The position numbers and the translations under genes are program-made. The notes beneath the pieces are model-generated. The model searched no databases. It saw only the letters and a program-made list of their open reading frames with translations, and was not told the DNA's origin. A stretch of 64,000 nt of DNA, from assembly GCF_014636175.1 (NCBI RefSeq), contig NZ_BMDW01000007.1:62001-126000 (forward strand), written 5' to 3'. The stretch is from Sphingomonas psychrolutea. Lineage in GTDB: Bacteria > Pseudomonadota > Alphaproteobacteria > Sphingomonadales > Sphingomonadaceae. Of the stretch, positions 33,788 to 42,783 are shown piece after piece; position 1 is the stretch's first letter; each line of letters begins with the position of its first letter.

Positions 33788-34762
33788 ATGGCAAGCTATC
33801 AGAACATCTTCACCCAAGTTCAGCTACGCGCGGCCCCCGAAATGGGCCCGCCGATGGCACCGGGGAATTTCGCGCGCACCAACGCGGGGGGCTTCTCCTA
33901 TCTGTTGGGCAAGATCGGCAATGCGCAGATCGGTCCGATCTATCTCGGCTGGCTCGGCGTTTTCTCGCTGGTCTTCGGGCTGATCGCGTTTGAGATTATC
34001 GGTCTCAACATGCTCGCCTCGGTCAATTGGAGCCCGGTCCAGTTCGTCCGCCAGCTCTTCTGGCTGTCGCTTGAGCCGCCGGCGCCCAAATATGGCTTCT
34101 CGCCGTTCGTGCCGCTCGCCGATGGTGGCTGGTTCATCCTGACCGGCATGTTCTTCAGTGCCTCGGTCTTGCTCTGGTGGTTGCGCACCTATCGCCGCGC
34201 GGTCGCGCTCGGCATGGGAACGCATGTTTCCTGGGCCTTCTTGAGCGCGATCTGGCTGATGCTGGTGCTCGGCTTCATCCGCCCGATGCTGATGGGCAGC
34301 TGGTCGGAAGCGGTGCCCTACGGCATCTTCCCGCATCTCGATTGGACCGCGGCGTTCTCGATCCGCTACGGCAATCTGTTCTACAACCCGTTCCACGCGC
34401 TTTCGATCGCGTTCCTTTACGGATCGACGCTGCTCTTCGCGATGCACGGCGCGACCATTCTCGCGGTCGGTCGCTATGGCGGCGAGCGCGAGATCGAGCA
34501 GATCACCGATCGCGGGACCGCCTCCGAACGCGCCGCCTTATTCTGGCGTTGGACGATGGGGTTCAACGCCACGATGGAATCGATCCACCGCTGGGCCTGG
34601 TGGTTTGCGGTGCTGACGACGCTCACGGGCGGGATCGGCATCCTGCTGACGGGCACCGTCGTCGATAACTGGTATCTCTGGGCACAGCAGCATGGCTATG
34701 CGCCAGCCTATCCCAGCACCGGTGTCGTCGATCCAGCCACTTTGCCGGGAGCACCGCAATGA
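33788..34762 (+). CDS. pufM: Photosynthetic reaction centre M subunit
   Basis: 324-aa partner of PufL. His183 (accessory BChl, FPHLDW), His203 (special pair, NPFHAL), His220 and His267 (Fe ligands) and the Fe-binding Glu near 235 ([12 protein letters not shown]) are all present at Rhodobacter-like positions. The family sequence [19 protein letters not shown] is intact. GAGAGGA precedes the ATG. It overlaps pufC by ATGA. Confidence 0.98.
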   Translation: MASYQNIFTQVQLRAAPEMGPPMAPGNFARTNAGGFSYLLGKIGNAQIGPIYLGWLGVFSLVFGLIAFEIIGLNMLASVNWSPVQFVRQLFWLSLEPPAPKYGFSPFVPLADGGWFILTGMFFSASVLLWWLRTYRRAVALGMGTHVSWAFLSAIWLMLVLGFIRPMLMGSWSEAVPYGIFPHLDWTAAFSIRYGNLFYNPFHALSIAFLYGSTLLFAMHGATILAVGRYGGEREIEQITDRGTASERAALFWRWTMGFNATMESIHRWAWWFAVLTTLTGGIGILLTGTVVDNWYLWAQQHGYAPAYPSTGVVDPATLPGAPQ

Positions 34763-35889
34763 TCCGCGTCGCCACCATCACCAGCTCGATCACCTGCGGC
34801 GTCCTGCTCGTCGCGCTCGCCGGGTGCGAATTCGGCCCCAAGGCGATCGAGCAGACCGGCTATCGCGGCACCGGCGGCGATCAGATCATCGCCAAGAAGC
34901 GGTTGATCGCGCAGCCGATCCCCGCGCCGCCTTACGACTTGCCGGCCGATGGCGGGCCGACCGCGGCGCAGACGTATCAGAACGTCAAGGTGGCGGGGGC
35001 GATGAGCGCCGAGCGCTTCAACCACCTGATGGCATCGATGAACCAATGGGTTGCGCCGCAGACGGGCGACCCGACCAAGGTCGGCTGCAATTACTGCCAT
35101 AATCCCGAAAACATGGCATCGGACGAGAAGTACACCAAGGTCGTCGCGCGGCGGATGTTGCAGATGACACTCAACATCAACGCGAACTGGTCGTCGCACG
35201 TCAAGGCAACCGGAGTCACCTGCTATACCTGCCATCGCGGCTATGCTGTCCCCCGCAATGTCTGGGCCCGCGCCGATGCGCCAGGCGAACCGACGCGGAT
35301 CATGGGCAACAAGCATGGGCAGGATACCCCGACGCCGACCACCGGCTATGCGTCGCTGCCGTATGACAGCTTCTCCTCTTATCTCGGCGCGAACGGCAAT
35401 ATTCGCGTCGCGGGCAAGACGCCGCTGCGCACCGCACCGGCCGGTGCCTCGATCGCGCGCACCGAAAAGACCTATGGCCTGATGGTCCACATGTCGTCGG
35501 CGCTCAACGTCAACTGCACTTTCTGCCACAACACCGATTCGTTCGGCAGCTGGTCGAACAGTCGGCCGCAGCGCGTGACCGCCTGGTATGGCATCCGCAT
35601 GGTTCGAAACGTTAACGAAGCGTATATCGGCTCGCTGACCTCGGTCTTCCCGGCCAATCGCAAAGGGCCGCATGGTGACGTGTACAAGGTCAATTGCACG
35701 ACGTGCCACCAGGGATTGAACAAGCCGCTGGGTGGGGTCAGCATGCTGAAGGATTATCCGTATCTGGCCAAGCCGACGCTTGCGCCAGCGGTGGTCCCGG
35801 CGACGCCGACTGCTCCCAGGGCGGCACCGACGACGACGGCAGCCGTTGCGCCCGGTGCAGCGGCCGTCGGAACAGTCGGCGGAAACTGA
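34759..35889 (+). CDS. pufC: Reaction centre tetrahaem cytochrome c subunit
   Basis: Periplasmic lipoprotein (376 aa) that re-reduces the special pair. The signal ends in the lipobox LVALAGC (lipidated Cys23). Four CxxCH haem sites are seen: Cys110-NYCH, Cys155-YTCH, Cys253-TFCH and Cys313-TTCH, with Met-containing axial segments between. A C-terminal Ala/Pro/Thr-rich tail follows residue 340. Its maturation requires the Ccm system encoded at 13.6-18.4 kb. Confidence 0.98.
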   Translation: MIRVATITSSITCGVLLVALAGCEFGPKAIEQTGYRGTGGDQIIAKKRLIAQPIPAPPYDLPADGGPTAAQTYQNVKVAGAMSAERFNHLMASMNQWVAPQTGDPTKVGCNYCHNPENMASDEKYTKVVARRMLQMTLNINANWSSHVKATGVTCYTCHRGYAVPRNVWARADAPGEPTRIMGNKHGQDTPTPTTGYASLPYDSFSSYLGANGNIRVAGKTPLRTAPAGASIARTEKTYGLMVHMSSALNVNCTFCHNTDSFGSWSNSRPQRVTAWYGIRMVRNVNEAYIGSLTSVFPANRKGPHGDVYKVNCTTCHQGLNKPLGGVSMLKDYPYLAKPTLAPAVVPATPTAPRAAPTTTAAVAPGAAAVGTVGGN

Positions 35890-35931
35890 CCGCCACGCGA
35901 CAGGCTTTACCGGTCAGGCCGTCGAGGCACG

Positions 35932-36654
35932 ATGAAACTGTTTGAGATCATCGTTGTCCTCCACGTCCTGGCCGGCGCGACCGGGCTGATTTGCTTTTGG
36001 ATCCCAATCGCCGCGCGCAAGGGCAGCGTTGCGCATCGCAAATGGGGCCGGGTGGCAAGCCTTGCCTTCATGGCGGCGGGCGCGCTCGCCGTCGCGATGG
36101 CGCTGTTGTCGTTGTATGGCTCAGAACAGCGGCTGCCGATGATCACCGATCGCATCCTGTTCCGCGGGCTGTTCGGCTGGATGATGCTGTATCTTGGCAT
36201 CCTGACGATTAGCTTTGCCGATTATGGCCTGTCGGTCGTGCGGCATCGCGCCAGCCGGGCGGGGCTGCGCACGGCGCGGCATCAATTGCTCTTTGCCGCT
36301 GTTATCGTCTCGGCGCTTAATTGCGGGCTTTATGGCCTGACGACGGGCGAGCCGCTGATGGCGCTGGTCGCGACGATTGGGCTGGTCGCGGTCACGACGC
36401 AACTCTTCTACATCTGGCGCCCGAACGTGACGCGTGGCGCGCCTGTCGCAGAGCATTTTCGCTCGCTGCTCGGCATGGGAATCTCGGCCTACACCGCGTT
36501 TCTATCGGTCGGATTGATCCGGCTGGTGCCCGATCATGTCTTCAATCCGGTGATCTGGGCGATTCCGAGCACGGTCGGCGTCGCGCTGATCCTCGCTTTT
36601 ACCCTCAAGGCGCGTAAGGCGCGGGGCGGCGGTCGCGCACCGCAGATTCGCTAG
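35932..36654 (+). CDS. Polytopic membrane protein downstream of pufC, possibly DUF2306-like
   Basis: 240-aa protein with about seven hydrophobic segments. The N-terminal helix contains a membrane-embedded His (IIVVLHVLAGATGLICFWIP), followed by a basic loop (RKGSVAHRKWGR). This arrangement recalls the DUF2306 family, but I would not insist. It starts 43 nt after pufC on the same strand and ends five nt from the convergent DUF4336 gene, so it is probably the last gene of the puf operon. The gap shows a small CTAGG-TCG-CCTAG palindrome at the shared 3' end. Confidence 0.6.
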   Translation: MKLFEIIVVLHVLAGATGLICFWIPIAARKGSVAHRKWGRVASLAFMAAGALAVAMALLSLYGSEQRLPMITDRILFRGLFGWMMLYLGILTISFADYGLSVVRHRASRAGLRTARHQLLFAAVIVSALNCGLYGLTTGEPLMALVATIGLVAVTTQLFYIWRPNVTRGAPVAEHFRSLLGMGISAYTAFLSVGLIRLVPDHVFNPVIWAIPSTVGVALILAFTLKARKARGGGRAPQIR

Positions 36655-36659
36655 GTCGC

Positions 36660-37391
36660 CTAGTGAAAGGCGCGGGTCAGCGTGGCCGGAATGTCCCGAT
36701 CATAGCCTTTGCCGTGTGACAGGATGATCCGCTGCGGGGCCCAGCGCAGCATATGGGCCAGTGCTTCGCGCGCCCGGTCGCGGTTGCCGCGTGCGGCGAT
36801 GCGGACATCGAGCGAGGTTTGTCCACCCGGTCCAGTCGAGCCGCCGATGCGCAAGATCGTGCGCAGGAACGGGTTTGGGATGCGGTCGGCCTCGAAATTC
36901 TGCACCAGGTCGGTAACGATCAGCGTGGCGCTCGCGCGGTGGAAGAAGAGCGTTTCGGCAAAGCGGCCGAGATCGACGTGGAACTGGTCCAGATCGGCGC
37001 GCCAGTCTGGGGGCGCTTCGTTTGCCAGAGGAATCGGCGGATCGGGCAGCGGCGGGAGCTTCGCGATGACATCGGGTGAGACGTGGCACGCGGCGGCGGG
37101 ATAGGCGGTGGCCCAGGTGGCGACATGGCTATAGTGGTAGCTGTTCGGCGCGACAATCCACGCCACGGTGCCCAGCGCCGCTAACCGCCTGCCAAGATCA
37201 GCCGAATACACTGTCGGCGAATGGAGCCACAGGGCCGTGCCGATCCGCATGACCGTCATCCGCGTCGGGCAGGGTAGCGTTAGCCCGGCGAAACGGTAAC
37301 CGATCTCCGGGCCATCGACGACCCAAAGGTCGTCGGCGACCCGCACTGGCTCCGACTGTGGCAGATACGGGACGTAGCCGGGACGCGACAT
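36660..37391 (-). CDS. DUF4336 domain-containing protein
   Basis: 243-aa soluble protein with DDLWVVDGPEIGYRFAG, TALWLHSPTVY, VAWIVAPNSYHYSHVATWATAYP and ATLIVTDLVQNFEADR. These are the landmarks of DUF4336, a metallo-beta-lactamase-like family whose usual His-rich motif is reduced (here NSYHYSH). It starts 36 nt after hemA on the same strand and would be the last gene of the bchF-hemA superoperon. Function unknown; the position suggests a link with tetrapyrrole metabolism, by context only. Confidence 0.78.
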   Translation of the reverse strand: MSRPGYVPYLPQSEPVRVADDLWVVDGPEIGYRFAGLTLPCPTRMTVMRIGTALWLHSPTVYSADLGRRLAALGTVAWIVAPNSYHYSHVATWATAYPAAACHVSPDVIAKLPPLPDPPIPLANEAPPDWRADLDQFHVDLGRFAETLFFHRASATLIVTDLVQNFEADRIPNPFLRTILRIGGSTGPGGQTSLDVRIAARGNRDRAREALAHMLRWAPQRIILSHGKGYDRDIPATLTRAFH

Positions 37392-37427
37392 AGATCGACG
37401 GTCCGTTCGCAGCGCCGCCCGGGTCGA

Positions 37428-38648
37428 TCAGGCCGCCATCGCCCGCCGCGCCAGCGCGCATTGCGACCAGATTTCGGAGAGCGCCGTCACCAGCCGGTCG
37501 ATATCGCCGTCGGTATGCACCGGCGACGGCGTGATCCGCAGCCGCTCGGTGCCCATCGGCACGGTCGGATAATTGATCGGCTGGACATAGATGCCGTGAT
37601 GCTCGAGCAGCCAGTCGCTGATCATTTTGCACTTGTGCGCATCGCCGACCATGATCGGGATGATGTGGCTGGGATTGTCGAGCGTCGGAATGCCCATCGC
37701 GTCGAGCCGCCGCCGCACATGCGCGACGCGCTCCTGATGCTGCGTGCGTTCGACAGTGCTCACCTTCAGATGGCGGATGCTGGCGCAGGCCCCGGCGGCG
37801 ATCGCGGGCGGCAAGGCGGTCGAGAAGATGAAGCCGCTGGCGAAACTGCGCACGAAATCGCACAACGCCGCCGAGGCCGCGATATAGCCGCCCATCACGC
37901 CGAACGCCTTGCCGAGCGTGCCTTCGATCACGTCGATCCGGTCCATCAGCCCTTCGCGTTCTGCCACGCCGCCGCCGCGCGGGCCATAGAGCCCGACGCC
38001 GTGGACTTCGTCGATATAGGAGAGTGCGCCATGCTTTTCGCAGACGTCGAGGATCTCGGCGATCGGTGCGATGTCGCCGTCCATCGAATAGACGCTTTCG
38101 AACGCAACCAGCTTCGGGCGGCCAGGCTCGATCGTGGCGAGCAGCCGGTCAAGATCCGCAGGATCGTTATGTTTGAAGCGCAGACACTCGGCGCGGCTGT
38201 GGCGAATCCCCTCGATCATCGAGGCATGGTTGAGCGCATCCGACAGCACCACACAGTTTGGCATCCGCGCGGCGAGCGTGCCGAGCGCGGCCCAGTTCGA
38301 CACATAGCCCGAGGTGAACAGCAAAGCCGCTTCCTTGCCGTGCAGATCGGCGAGTTCGGCTTCGAGCTGGACATGCTGGTGCGTCGTCCCCGAAATGTTG
38401 CGTGTGCCCCCTGCACCCGCACCGCACGAATCGAGCGTCTCATGCATTGCGGCGAGCACGGACGGGTGTTGCCCCATCCCGAGATAGTCATTGGAGCACC
38501 ACACGGTCACTTCGTTGACGTCGCCATCGACATGGTGCCGGGCGCGCGGGAAGGAACCGGCGCGCCGCTCGAGCTCGGCGAAGATCCGGTAACGGCCATC
38601 GTCCTTGAGCGCGGTCAGCTCGGTCTGAAAGAATGACTGATAGTCCAT
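37428..38648 (-). CDS. hemA: 5-aminolevulinate synthase
   Basis: PLP enzyme condensing glycine with succinyl-CoA, the committed step of tetrapyrrole synthesis in alphaproteobacteria (406 aa). Landmarks: [69 protein letters not shown] and the PLP-Lys segment [15 protein letters not shown] very strong ribosome site (GGGGAGGG) precedes the ATG. Its location at the end of the bch/puh operon lets ALA supply rise with pigment synthesis. Whether another hemA exists elsewhere cannot be seen. Confidence 0.97.
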   Translation of the reverse strand: MDYQSFFQTELTALKDDGRYRIFAELERRAGSFPRARHHVDGDVNEVTVWCSNDYLGMGQHPSVLAAMHETLDSCGAGAGGTRNISGTTHQHVQLEAELADLHGKEAALLFTSGYVSNWAALGTLAARMPNCVVLSDALNHASMIEGIRHSRAECLRFKHNDPADLDRLLATIEPGRPKLVAFESVYSMDGDIAPIAEILDVCEKHGALSYIDEVHGVGLYGPRGGGVAEREGLMDRIDVIEGTLGKAFGVMGGYIAASAALCDFVRSFASGFIFSTALPPAIAAGACASIRHLKVSTVERTQHQERVAHVRRRLDAMGIPTLDNPSHIIPIMVGDAHKCKMISDWLLEHHGIYVQPINYPTVPMGTERLRITPSPVHTDGDIDRLVTALSEIWSQCALARRAMAA

Positions 38649-38669
38649 TACTCTACCCTCCCCGATCTT

Positions 38670-39461
38670 CTAGTCGATGGCGACCGGCTTAACCGGCTGC
38701 GCCTCTGTCTTTTTGGTGGATGATGCCCATGTCCACATCTTGGCATCTCGCATGGGCAACACAAGGAACAAATGCTCGACCACGCCGAGCGCTGCGAGCC
38801 CTGCGAGAAGCGTCGCGGTGGCGGCGGCGCCGCTATTGGCGGGTGACGCTTCGGCGGCGAGCCATGACCAGATCGTGATCGCGACCCAGCCCGCAACCGC
38901 GAACGGAAACAGCGGGTTCATCCAGCGCACGCGGAAATAGCTTTTCAAATAGGCGAGATGTTCCGGGAACACTTCGTCGCTGAGATTGGGTACGCCGAGA
39001 TACAGGTTGAACTTGGCGCTCAGCCGCAACACGAACAGCAGCAGGAAGGTGAGCGGCGCCGCCTGATTGGCTTGGCCCCAGCACAATGCGAACAGCACCA
39101 ATGCATTGATCGCGATTGAGATTTCATGATGGATCACGGTATTGGTCGCGAGCTTCAGCCGTGTCCAGCCGACCGCGTCGGGCGGGCAGGGGGCCTTGTT
39201 AGGCCCCGCCACGAAGCCCATCAGAAAGCCCATCTCGTGCCAGCCCCACAGGACGATGGCCGCGCTGAAGCCGATATAGGAGCCGACCCAAGTCGTGTCG
39301 CCGGCGCTCTGCCACACGGCGCCGAGCGCAATCAGCGCGGCCCCCCCGGCGAGCCTGAAGCTGGCCGCAAAGGTATGGCGCGGGCGACTGTCGAGCCAGA
39401 CGACCGCCGCCGTCCCGACGAACCACATCACCAGCGCAAAGATCAGCGGCGGAACGCTCAC
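38670..39461 (-). CDS. puhE: PuhE, photosynthetic complex assembly protein
   Basis: 263-aa membrane protein with about seven hydrophobic segments. It carries [67 protein letters not shown] and a hydrophilic C-terminus, matching PuhE (DUF3623). In Rhodobacter PuhE influences bacteriochlorophyll output and LH1/RC assembly. GTG at 39461 overlaps the acsF stop (GTGA). Confidence 0.93.
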   Translation of the reverse strand: MSVPPLIFALVMWFVGTAAVVWLDSRPRHTFAASFRLAGGAALIALGAVWQSAGDTTWVGSYIGFSAAIVLWGWHEMGFLMGFVAGPNKAPCPPDAVGWTRLKLATNTVIHHEISIAINALVLFALCWGQANQAAPLTFLLLFVLRLSAKFNLYLGVPNLSDEVFPEHLAYLKSYFRVRWMNPLFPFAVAGWVAITIWSWLAAEASPANSGAAATATLLAGLAALGVVEHLFLVLPMRDAKMWTWASSTKKTEAQPVKPVAID

Positions 39462-40522
39462 CAGACCGGCGCCAGCCGGATCTGCGCGGGCAGCGCGTTG
39501 CTGACCACCGGGTGGAAATAGAGCCGCGCGAAATTGACCCCGGCGGCGGCGATTAAACCGACTTTCTTGATGGCCCCGATCACGCCGCCCTGCGCCTTTG
39601 CCGCGTCGATCGCGAGTGCGGTCTTGCGCATCCGCTCGAGCCCGGCGCGGAAGGCGGGGCTGTCGGTATCGAGCGTCATCGGGAAGACTTGCTTGGTGAT
39701 TTCCGAACAGACGCGGAAGACCTGGAAATCATAATCCTTGGGGTCGATCCCGAGTGCCTTGTGGAATTGCGGACGATTGTGGTCGCGCACGTACATCGTT
39801 GCATAGACCGCGACGAGGAAGAAGCGGACCCAGAGCTTGTTATGGCCGCTTAGCAGCTTGGGGTCGTTGCGCATCAGCAGCGCGAACGCTTCGCCGTGGC
39901 GGAACTCGTCGTTGCACCATTCCTCGAACCAGTTGAAGATCGGGTGGAAGCGCAACTCGGGGTGGCGCGCGAGGTGCCGGTAGATCGTGATATAACGCGC
40001 ATAGCCGATCTTCTCCGACAGATAGGTCGCGTAGAAGATGAATTTCGGCCGGAAATAGGTGTATTTCTTTGTCTTGGTCAGAAAGCCGAGATCGACGCCG
40101 ATATCGGCGTCTTTCAGCGTATCGTTGATGAAACCGGCGTGGCGGCTCTCGTCGCGGCTCATCAGCCGGAAGAGCTGCTTGATGTCGGGGTTCTTCGCGC
40201 GCTTCTGGATCTCGGCATAGAGGATGCAGCCCGAAAATTCGGCAGTCAGCGAGCTCACGAGAAAATCGATGAATTCCTCGCGCAAGCCATCGGGCAAGCT
40301 CTCGATCACGCCATCGAACTGGTTGGTGCGTTTGAAGTGGAGTTTGTTGGGATCGGCGACCATCTCGGCGATCAACTTGTCCCATTCGGCGCGCACCGGG
40401 GTGACGTCGATCTTGTCCATCGCGACAAAATCAGTGGTGTAGAAGCGCGGCGACAGAACCGTATTCTCGCGCGCGATCGCCATCGTATCGGGCGCTGCCT
40501 TGATCTTCGTGACGGCGTTCAT
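39458..40522 (-). CDS. acsF: Aerobic Mg-protoporphyrin IX monomethyl ester cyclase
   Basis: O2-dependent di-iron oxidative cyclase forming ring E (354 aa). Di-iron ligand motifs are visible: [29 protein letters not shown] (ExxH) and [12 protein letters not shown] (ExxH). The core [25 protein letters not shown] is characteristic. No anaerobic bchE occurs in the window, consistent with strictly aerobic pigment synthesis. GGAGGA precedes the ATG at 40522; the upstream in-frame ATG at 40594 would overlap the previous gene by 76 nt and is disfavoured. Confidence 0.97.
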   Translation of the reverse strand: MNAVTKIKAAPDTMAIARENTVLSPRFYTTDFVAMDKIDVTPVRAEWDKLIAEMVADPNKLHFKRTNQFDGVIESLPDGLREEFIDFLVSSLTAEFSGCILYAEIQKRAKNPDIKQLFRLMSRDESRHAGFINDTLKDADIGVDLGFLTKTKKYTYFRPKFIFYATYLSEKIGYARYITIYRHLARHPELRFHPIFNWFEEWCNDEFRHGEAFALLMRNDPKLLSGHNKLWVRFFLVAVYATMYVRDHNRPQFHKALGIDPKDYDFQVFRVCSEITKQVFPMTLDTDSPAFRAGLERMRKTALAIDAAKAQGGVIGAIKKVGLIAAAGVNFARLYFHPVVSNALPAQIRLAPVW

Positions 40523-40815
40523 GCAGTCCTCCGGGGCGTAAAGCTGACTTCGTACAATTCGGTCATCTCGAAATGACCGGCGAATTTGGTCCACAACCGT
40601 TCGATAGCGGTCGCGCGTTCGACGGTGGCGGTGCGATTGAACACCGCGCTTTCGCCAAAACCAACGACGATTGGCTCGCCATGCACGCGCACCTTGTCGC
40701 CGGGATAGATCGGCACGCCGTCGGCCAGCTCGACATGCGCGTGGAAATGCTCGTCGCTATGCTCCACTTCGATCCGGCAAGGCGTATCGAAGCGGGTGCG
40801 GGCGAGGGCTAGCAT
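40519..40815 (-). CDS. Conserved 98-aa protein between puhC and acsF
   Basis: Soluble, mostly beta-strand-like small protein: [60 protein letters not shown], ending [15 protein letters not shown]. It shares a base with the puhC stop (TGATG) and four bases with acsF (ATGA), so it is strictly embedded in the operon. A small ORF at this place recurs in alphaproteobacterial photosynthesis clusters, but I know no demonstrated function. The VxGDxVxVxGEP pattern suggests a small SH3/OB-like barrel. Confidence 0.75.
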   Translation of the reverse strand: MLALARTRFDTPCRIEVEHSDEHFHAHVELADGVPIYPGDKVRVHGEPIVVGFGESAVFNRTATVERATAIERLWTKFAGHFEMTELYEVSFTPRRTA

Positions 40816-41345
40816 CAGGAGTGCGCCGCCGTTGTGGCGGGGGATGCTGCAATGGGTACTGTCTGTGGCCTTTCAGGCCGCATCAGCAGATCGACAAAGG
40901 TCGCGCGGTTGGTCGAGCCGAACGCGTTCAGCTCGATCGAGCGGCCGGTCACCGTGTCGGTCAGCGACAATTGCCGGTCGCTCCACAAGGTCAGCGTGAA
41001 GGGTGCGTCGGCGCCGACGCCGTGCAACCGCCGTTCCCGCGCGAGCCCGCGCATCACGCCGCGGATGAACCCGCTATTGCTGCCGCGCTCCAGCATCAGC
41101 GCAGTCTGGCCGGTGCCGACATCCTCGATCTCGACCGCGCCATCGGGACGATCGCTAAAGCGCAGATTGCGCGTCTTGATGATTTGGGCATGGTCGGCCG
41201 CGCGCAGCAGCGCGGGCGAGGCCGATGGCGGGACCTGCGCAATGCGCACGATGCTGGTCGCGGTGATCGCCATCGCGACAAGTGCGCCGGCCATAATGAG
41301 CGCGCCGCGTGGGACATCGACATGGTCGCTATGGGTGGTGTTCAT
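40815..41345 (-). CDS. puhC: PuhC, photosynthetic complex assembly protein
   Basis: 176-aa membrane-anchored assembly factor with one N-terminal helix (GALIMAGALVAMAITATSIV) and a periplasmic domain. Landmarks are RNLRFSDRPDGAVEIED, GSNSGFIRGVMRGLARERR and PFTLTLWSDRQLSLTDTVTGRSIELNAFGSTNRATF, which match PuhC. The ATG at 41345 overlaps the puhB stop (ATGA). PuhC supports RC-LH1 core formation in Rhodobacter. Confidence 0.92.
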   Translation of the reverse strand: MNTTHSDHVDVPRGALIMAGALVAMAITATSIVRIAQVPPSASPALLRAADHAQIIKTRNLRFSDRPDGAVEIEDVGTGQTALMLERGSNSGFIRGVMRGLARERRLHGVGADAPFTLTLWSDRQLSLTDTVTGRSIELNAFGSTNRATFVDLLMRPERPQTVPIAASPATTAAHS

Positions 41346-41995
41346 GCGGCCTCTGCCTGTTCGGTGGCGGCGGTCATGCGCGTGGCGGTTTCGATCGGCA
41401 CGACCCGACCGTCGGTTTGGATCGACAAGCACGCGCGGGCGAGCAAGGTTGCGACTGCCGAGATGTCGGGAACGGCGCGCAGCATCGGCTGTGGATTGCT
41501 GTACTGCCAGGGGCGGGCGTGCGGCCACAGAGCGGCATAACCGAGCCGCTGTTCGCTGGTCAGTTTGATCGCGAGATCGCCGGTGCCCTCCATGCGCTGC
41601 CGCAAATCGACGTTGCCGATGATGCCGAGCGGCAGATTGATGCACTTTGGCAAAGCGATCCCGATCCGCAGGACGATGCGGCGGTCGGTCAGCGTGTAGA
41701 TGGTGGCGCGCGCCGTTGCCCAGGCGAGCAGATGCAGCAGCCCCACGCCGATCACCGCGCCCGCCAGTGTAATCGCCACGCCCGAGAGATCGGCGAGGCC
41801 GGTAACGCCATGCCACAGCGCGTTGCCCATCGCATATACGGTCAGCGCCGCGAAATAGCCGGCGACCAGCCGCGTGTGGAACGCGGTGCGCGCCAGCACG
41901 CGCCAGTTTGGTGATCCCTGCCAGATGATGTTTTCGCCCTTGGGGAGCAGGCCGGGTAAGCCGGGGTTCGGCTCCGATTCATATTCGGTTCTCAT
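41342..41995 (-). CDS. puhB: PuhB, reaction-centre assembly protein with PH-like domain
   Basis: 217-aa membrane protein. GLLPKGENIIWQGSPNWRVLARTAFHTRLVAGYF is a typical PuhB opening. Membrane segments follow, then a bacterial PH (YdbT-like) strand region, ATARATIYTLTDRRIVLRIGIALPKCINLPL. PuhB dimers aid reaction-centre assembly. It is coupled to puhA and puhC by four-base overlaps on each side. Confidence 0.93.
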   Translation of the reverse strand: MRTEYESEPNPGLPGLLPKGENIIWQGSPNWRVLARTAFHTRLVAGYFAALTVYAMGNALWHGVTGLADLSGVAITLAGAVIGVGLLHLLAWATARATIYTLTDRRIVLRIGIALPKCINLPLGIIGNVDLRQRMEGTGDLAIKLTSEQRLGYAALWPHARPWQYSNPQPMLRAVPDISAVATLLARACLSIQTDGRVVPIETATRMTAATEQAEAA

Positions 41996-42762
41996 ATCAG
42001 CGGCTCCGAACGGGCGGCAGTGGCATAGAGATAGCCGCCACCGAAATAGGCCTGGACGCGTTCTTCCTCATACAAAGTGATCACGCCAGTACCCTCGATC
42101 GCGGGTGCGTCGGCGAATTGTGCGGCGGTGACGGCATCGACGGTAACGGTGCTACGGGCGCGGGCGATCGTTGCCATCGTCATCGGCGCGAGGACATGGC
42201 GGCCACCGGTAATCTCGACTTCGAGATAGCGGATCAGGCGATCGGCCTTGTCGATCCACACTTCGCGGATCGTGCCGGCTACCTTGCCGTCACAGCCGAG
42301 CACGGTGAAGCCGCGCGGGTCGGCATCCTGGCGCGCGATAAAGAAGCCGTCGGCGGCGCTGAGCGGCACGATGCGGGCATGGCCCTCCCAATCGAGATCA
42401 GGGCGCTTGGCGCGCTCGGCCCAGGCGGCGGGGCCGACGCCGTCGACCAGCGGGTTGCCGGTCGGCTCGATCGGCGCGCCGGGGAACCAATCCGACTTGC
42501 GTGCGCCCGGCACATTGAGCGGCTCGCGGCCCTTGGTCGGCGCGCTGACGGTGCCATGGCCAAAGGGCAGCTTGAAGAATTTGGTCGGCGCGGTGGACAG
42601 CGCCCCGCCGCCTTCGAGCCGACCGGTCAGCTCATGCTCAAGCGGATAGCCTTCGCGGCGATCCTCGCGTCGCAAATAGACGACCAATCCCAGGAAGAAG
42701 AGGAAAAAGGCGTTGAGCACGACCAGCGCGACGTCGATCCCGTGAGTGAGTTGCAAGTGCAT
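41992..42762 (-). CDS. puhA: Photosynthetic reaction centre H subunit
   Basis: 256-aa subunit with one N-terminal helix (GIDVALVVLNAFFLFFLGLV) and a cytoplasmic PRC-barrel domain (IVPLSAADGFFIARQDADPRGFTVLGCDGKVAGTIREVWIDKAD). It caps the L/M core and guides protons to QB. Start at ATG 42762 has AAGGA eight nt upstream; a GTG at 42777 would add five residues. It lies 21 nt downstream of lhaA, as in other purple bacteria. Confidence 0.95.
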   Translation of the reverse strand: MHLQLTHGIDVALVVLNAFFLFFLGLVVYLRREDRREGYPLEHELTGRLEGGGALSTAPTKFFKLPFGHGTVSAPTKGREPLNVPGARKSDWFPGAPIEPTGNPLVDGVGPAAWAERAKRPDLDWEGHARIVPLSAADGFFIARQDADPRGFTVLGCDGKVAGTIREVWIDKADRLIRYLEVEITGGRHVLAPMTMATIARARSTVTVDAVTAAQFADAPAIEGTGVITLYEEERVQAYFGGGYLYATAARSEPLI

Positions 42763-42783
42763 GAGACTATCCTTCACAGTCCA

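Noticed and set aside
35890-35931. Search for pufX after pufM/pufC
   Set aside because: pufC follows pufM directly and the next ORF is a polytopic membrane protein far larger than PufX.
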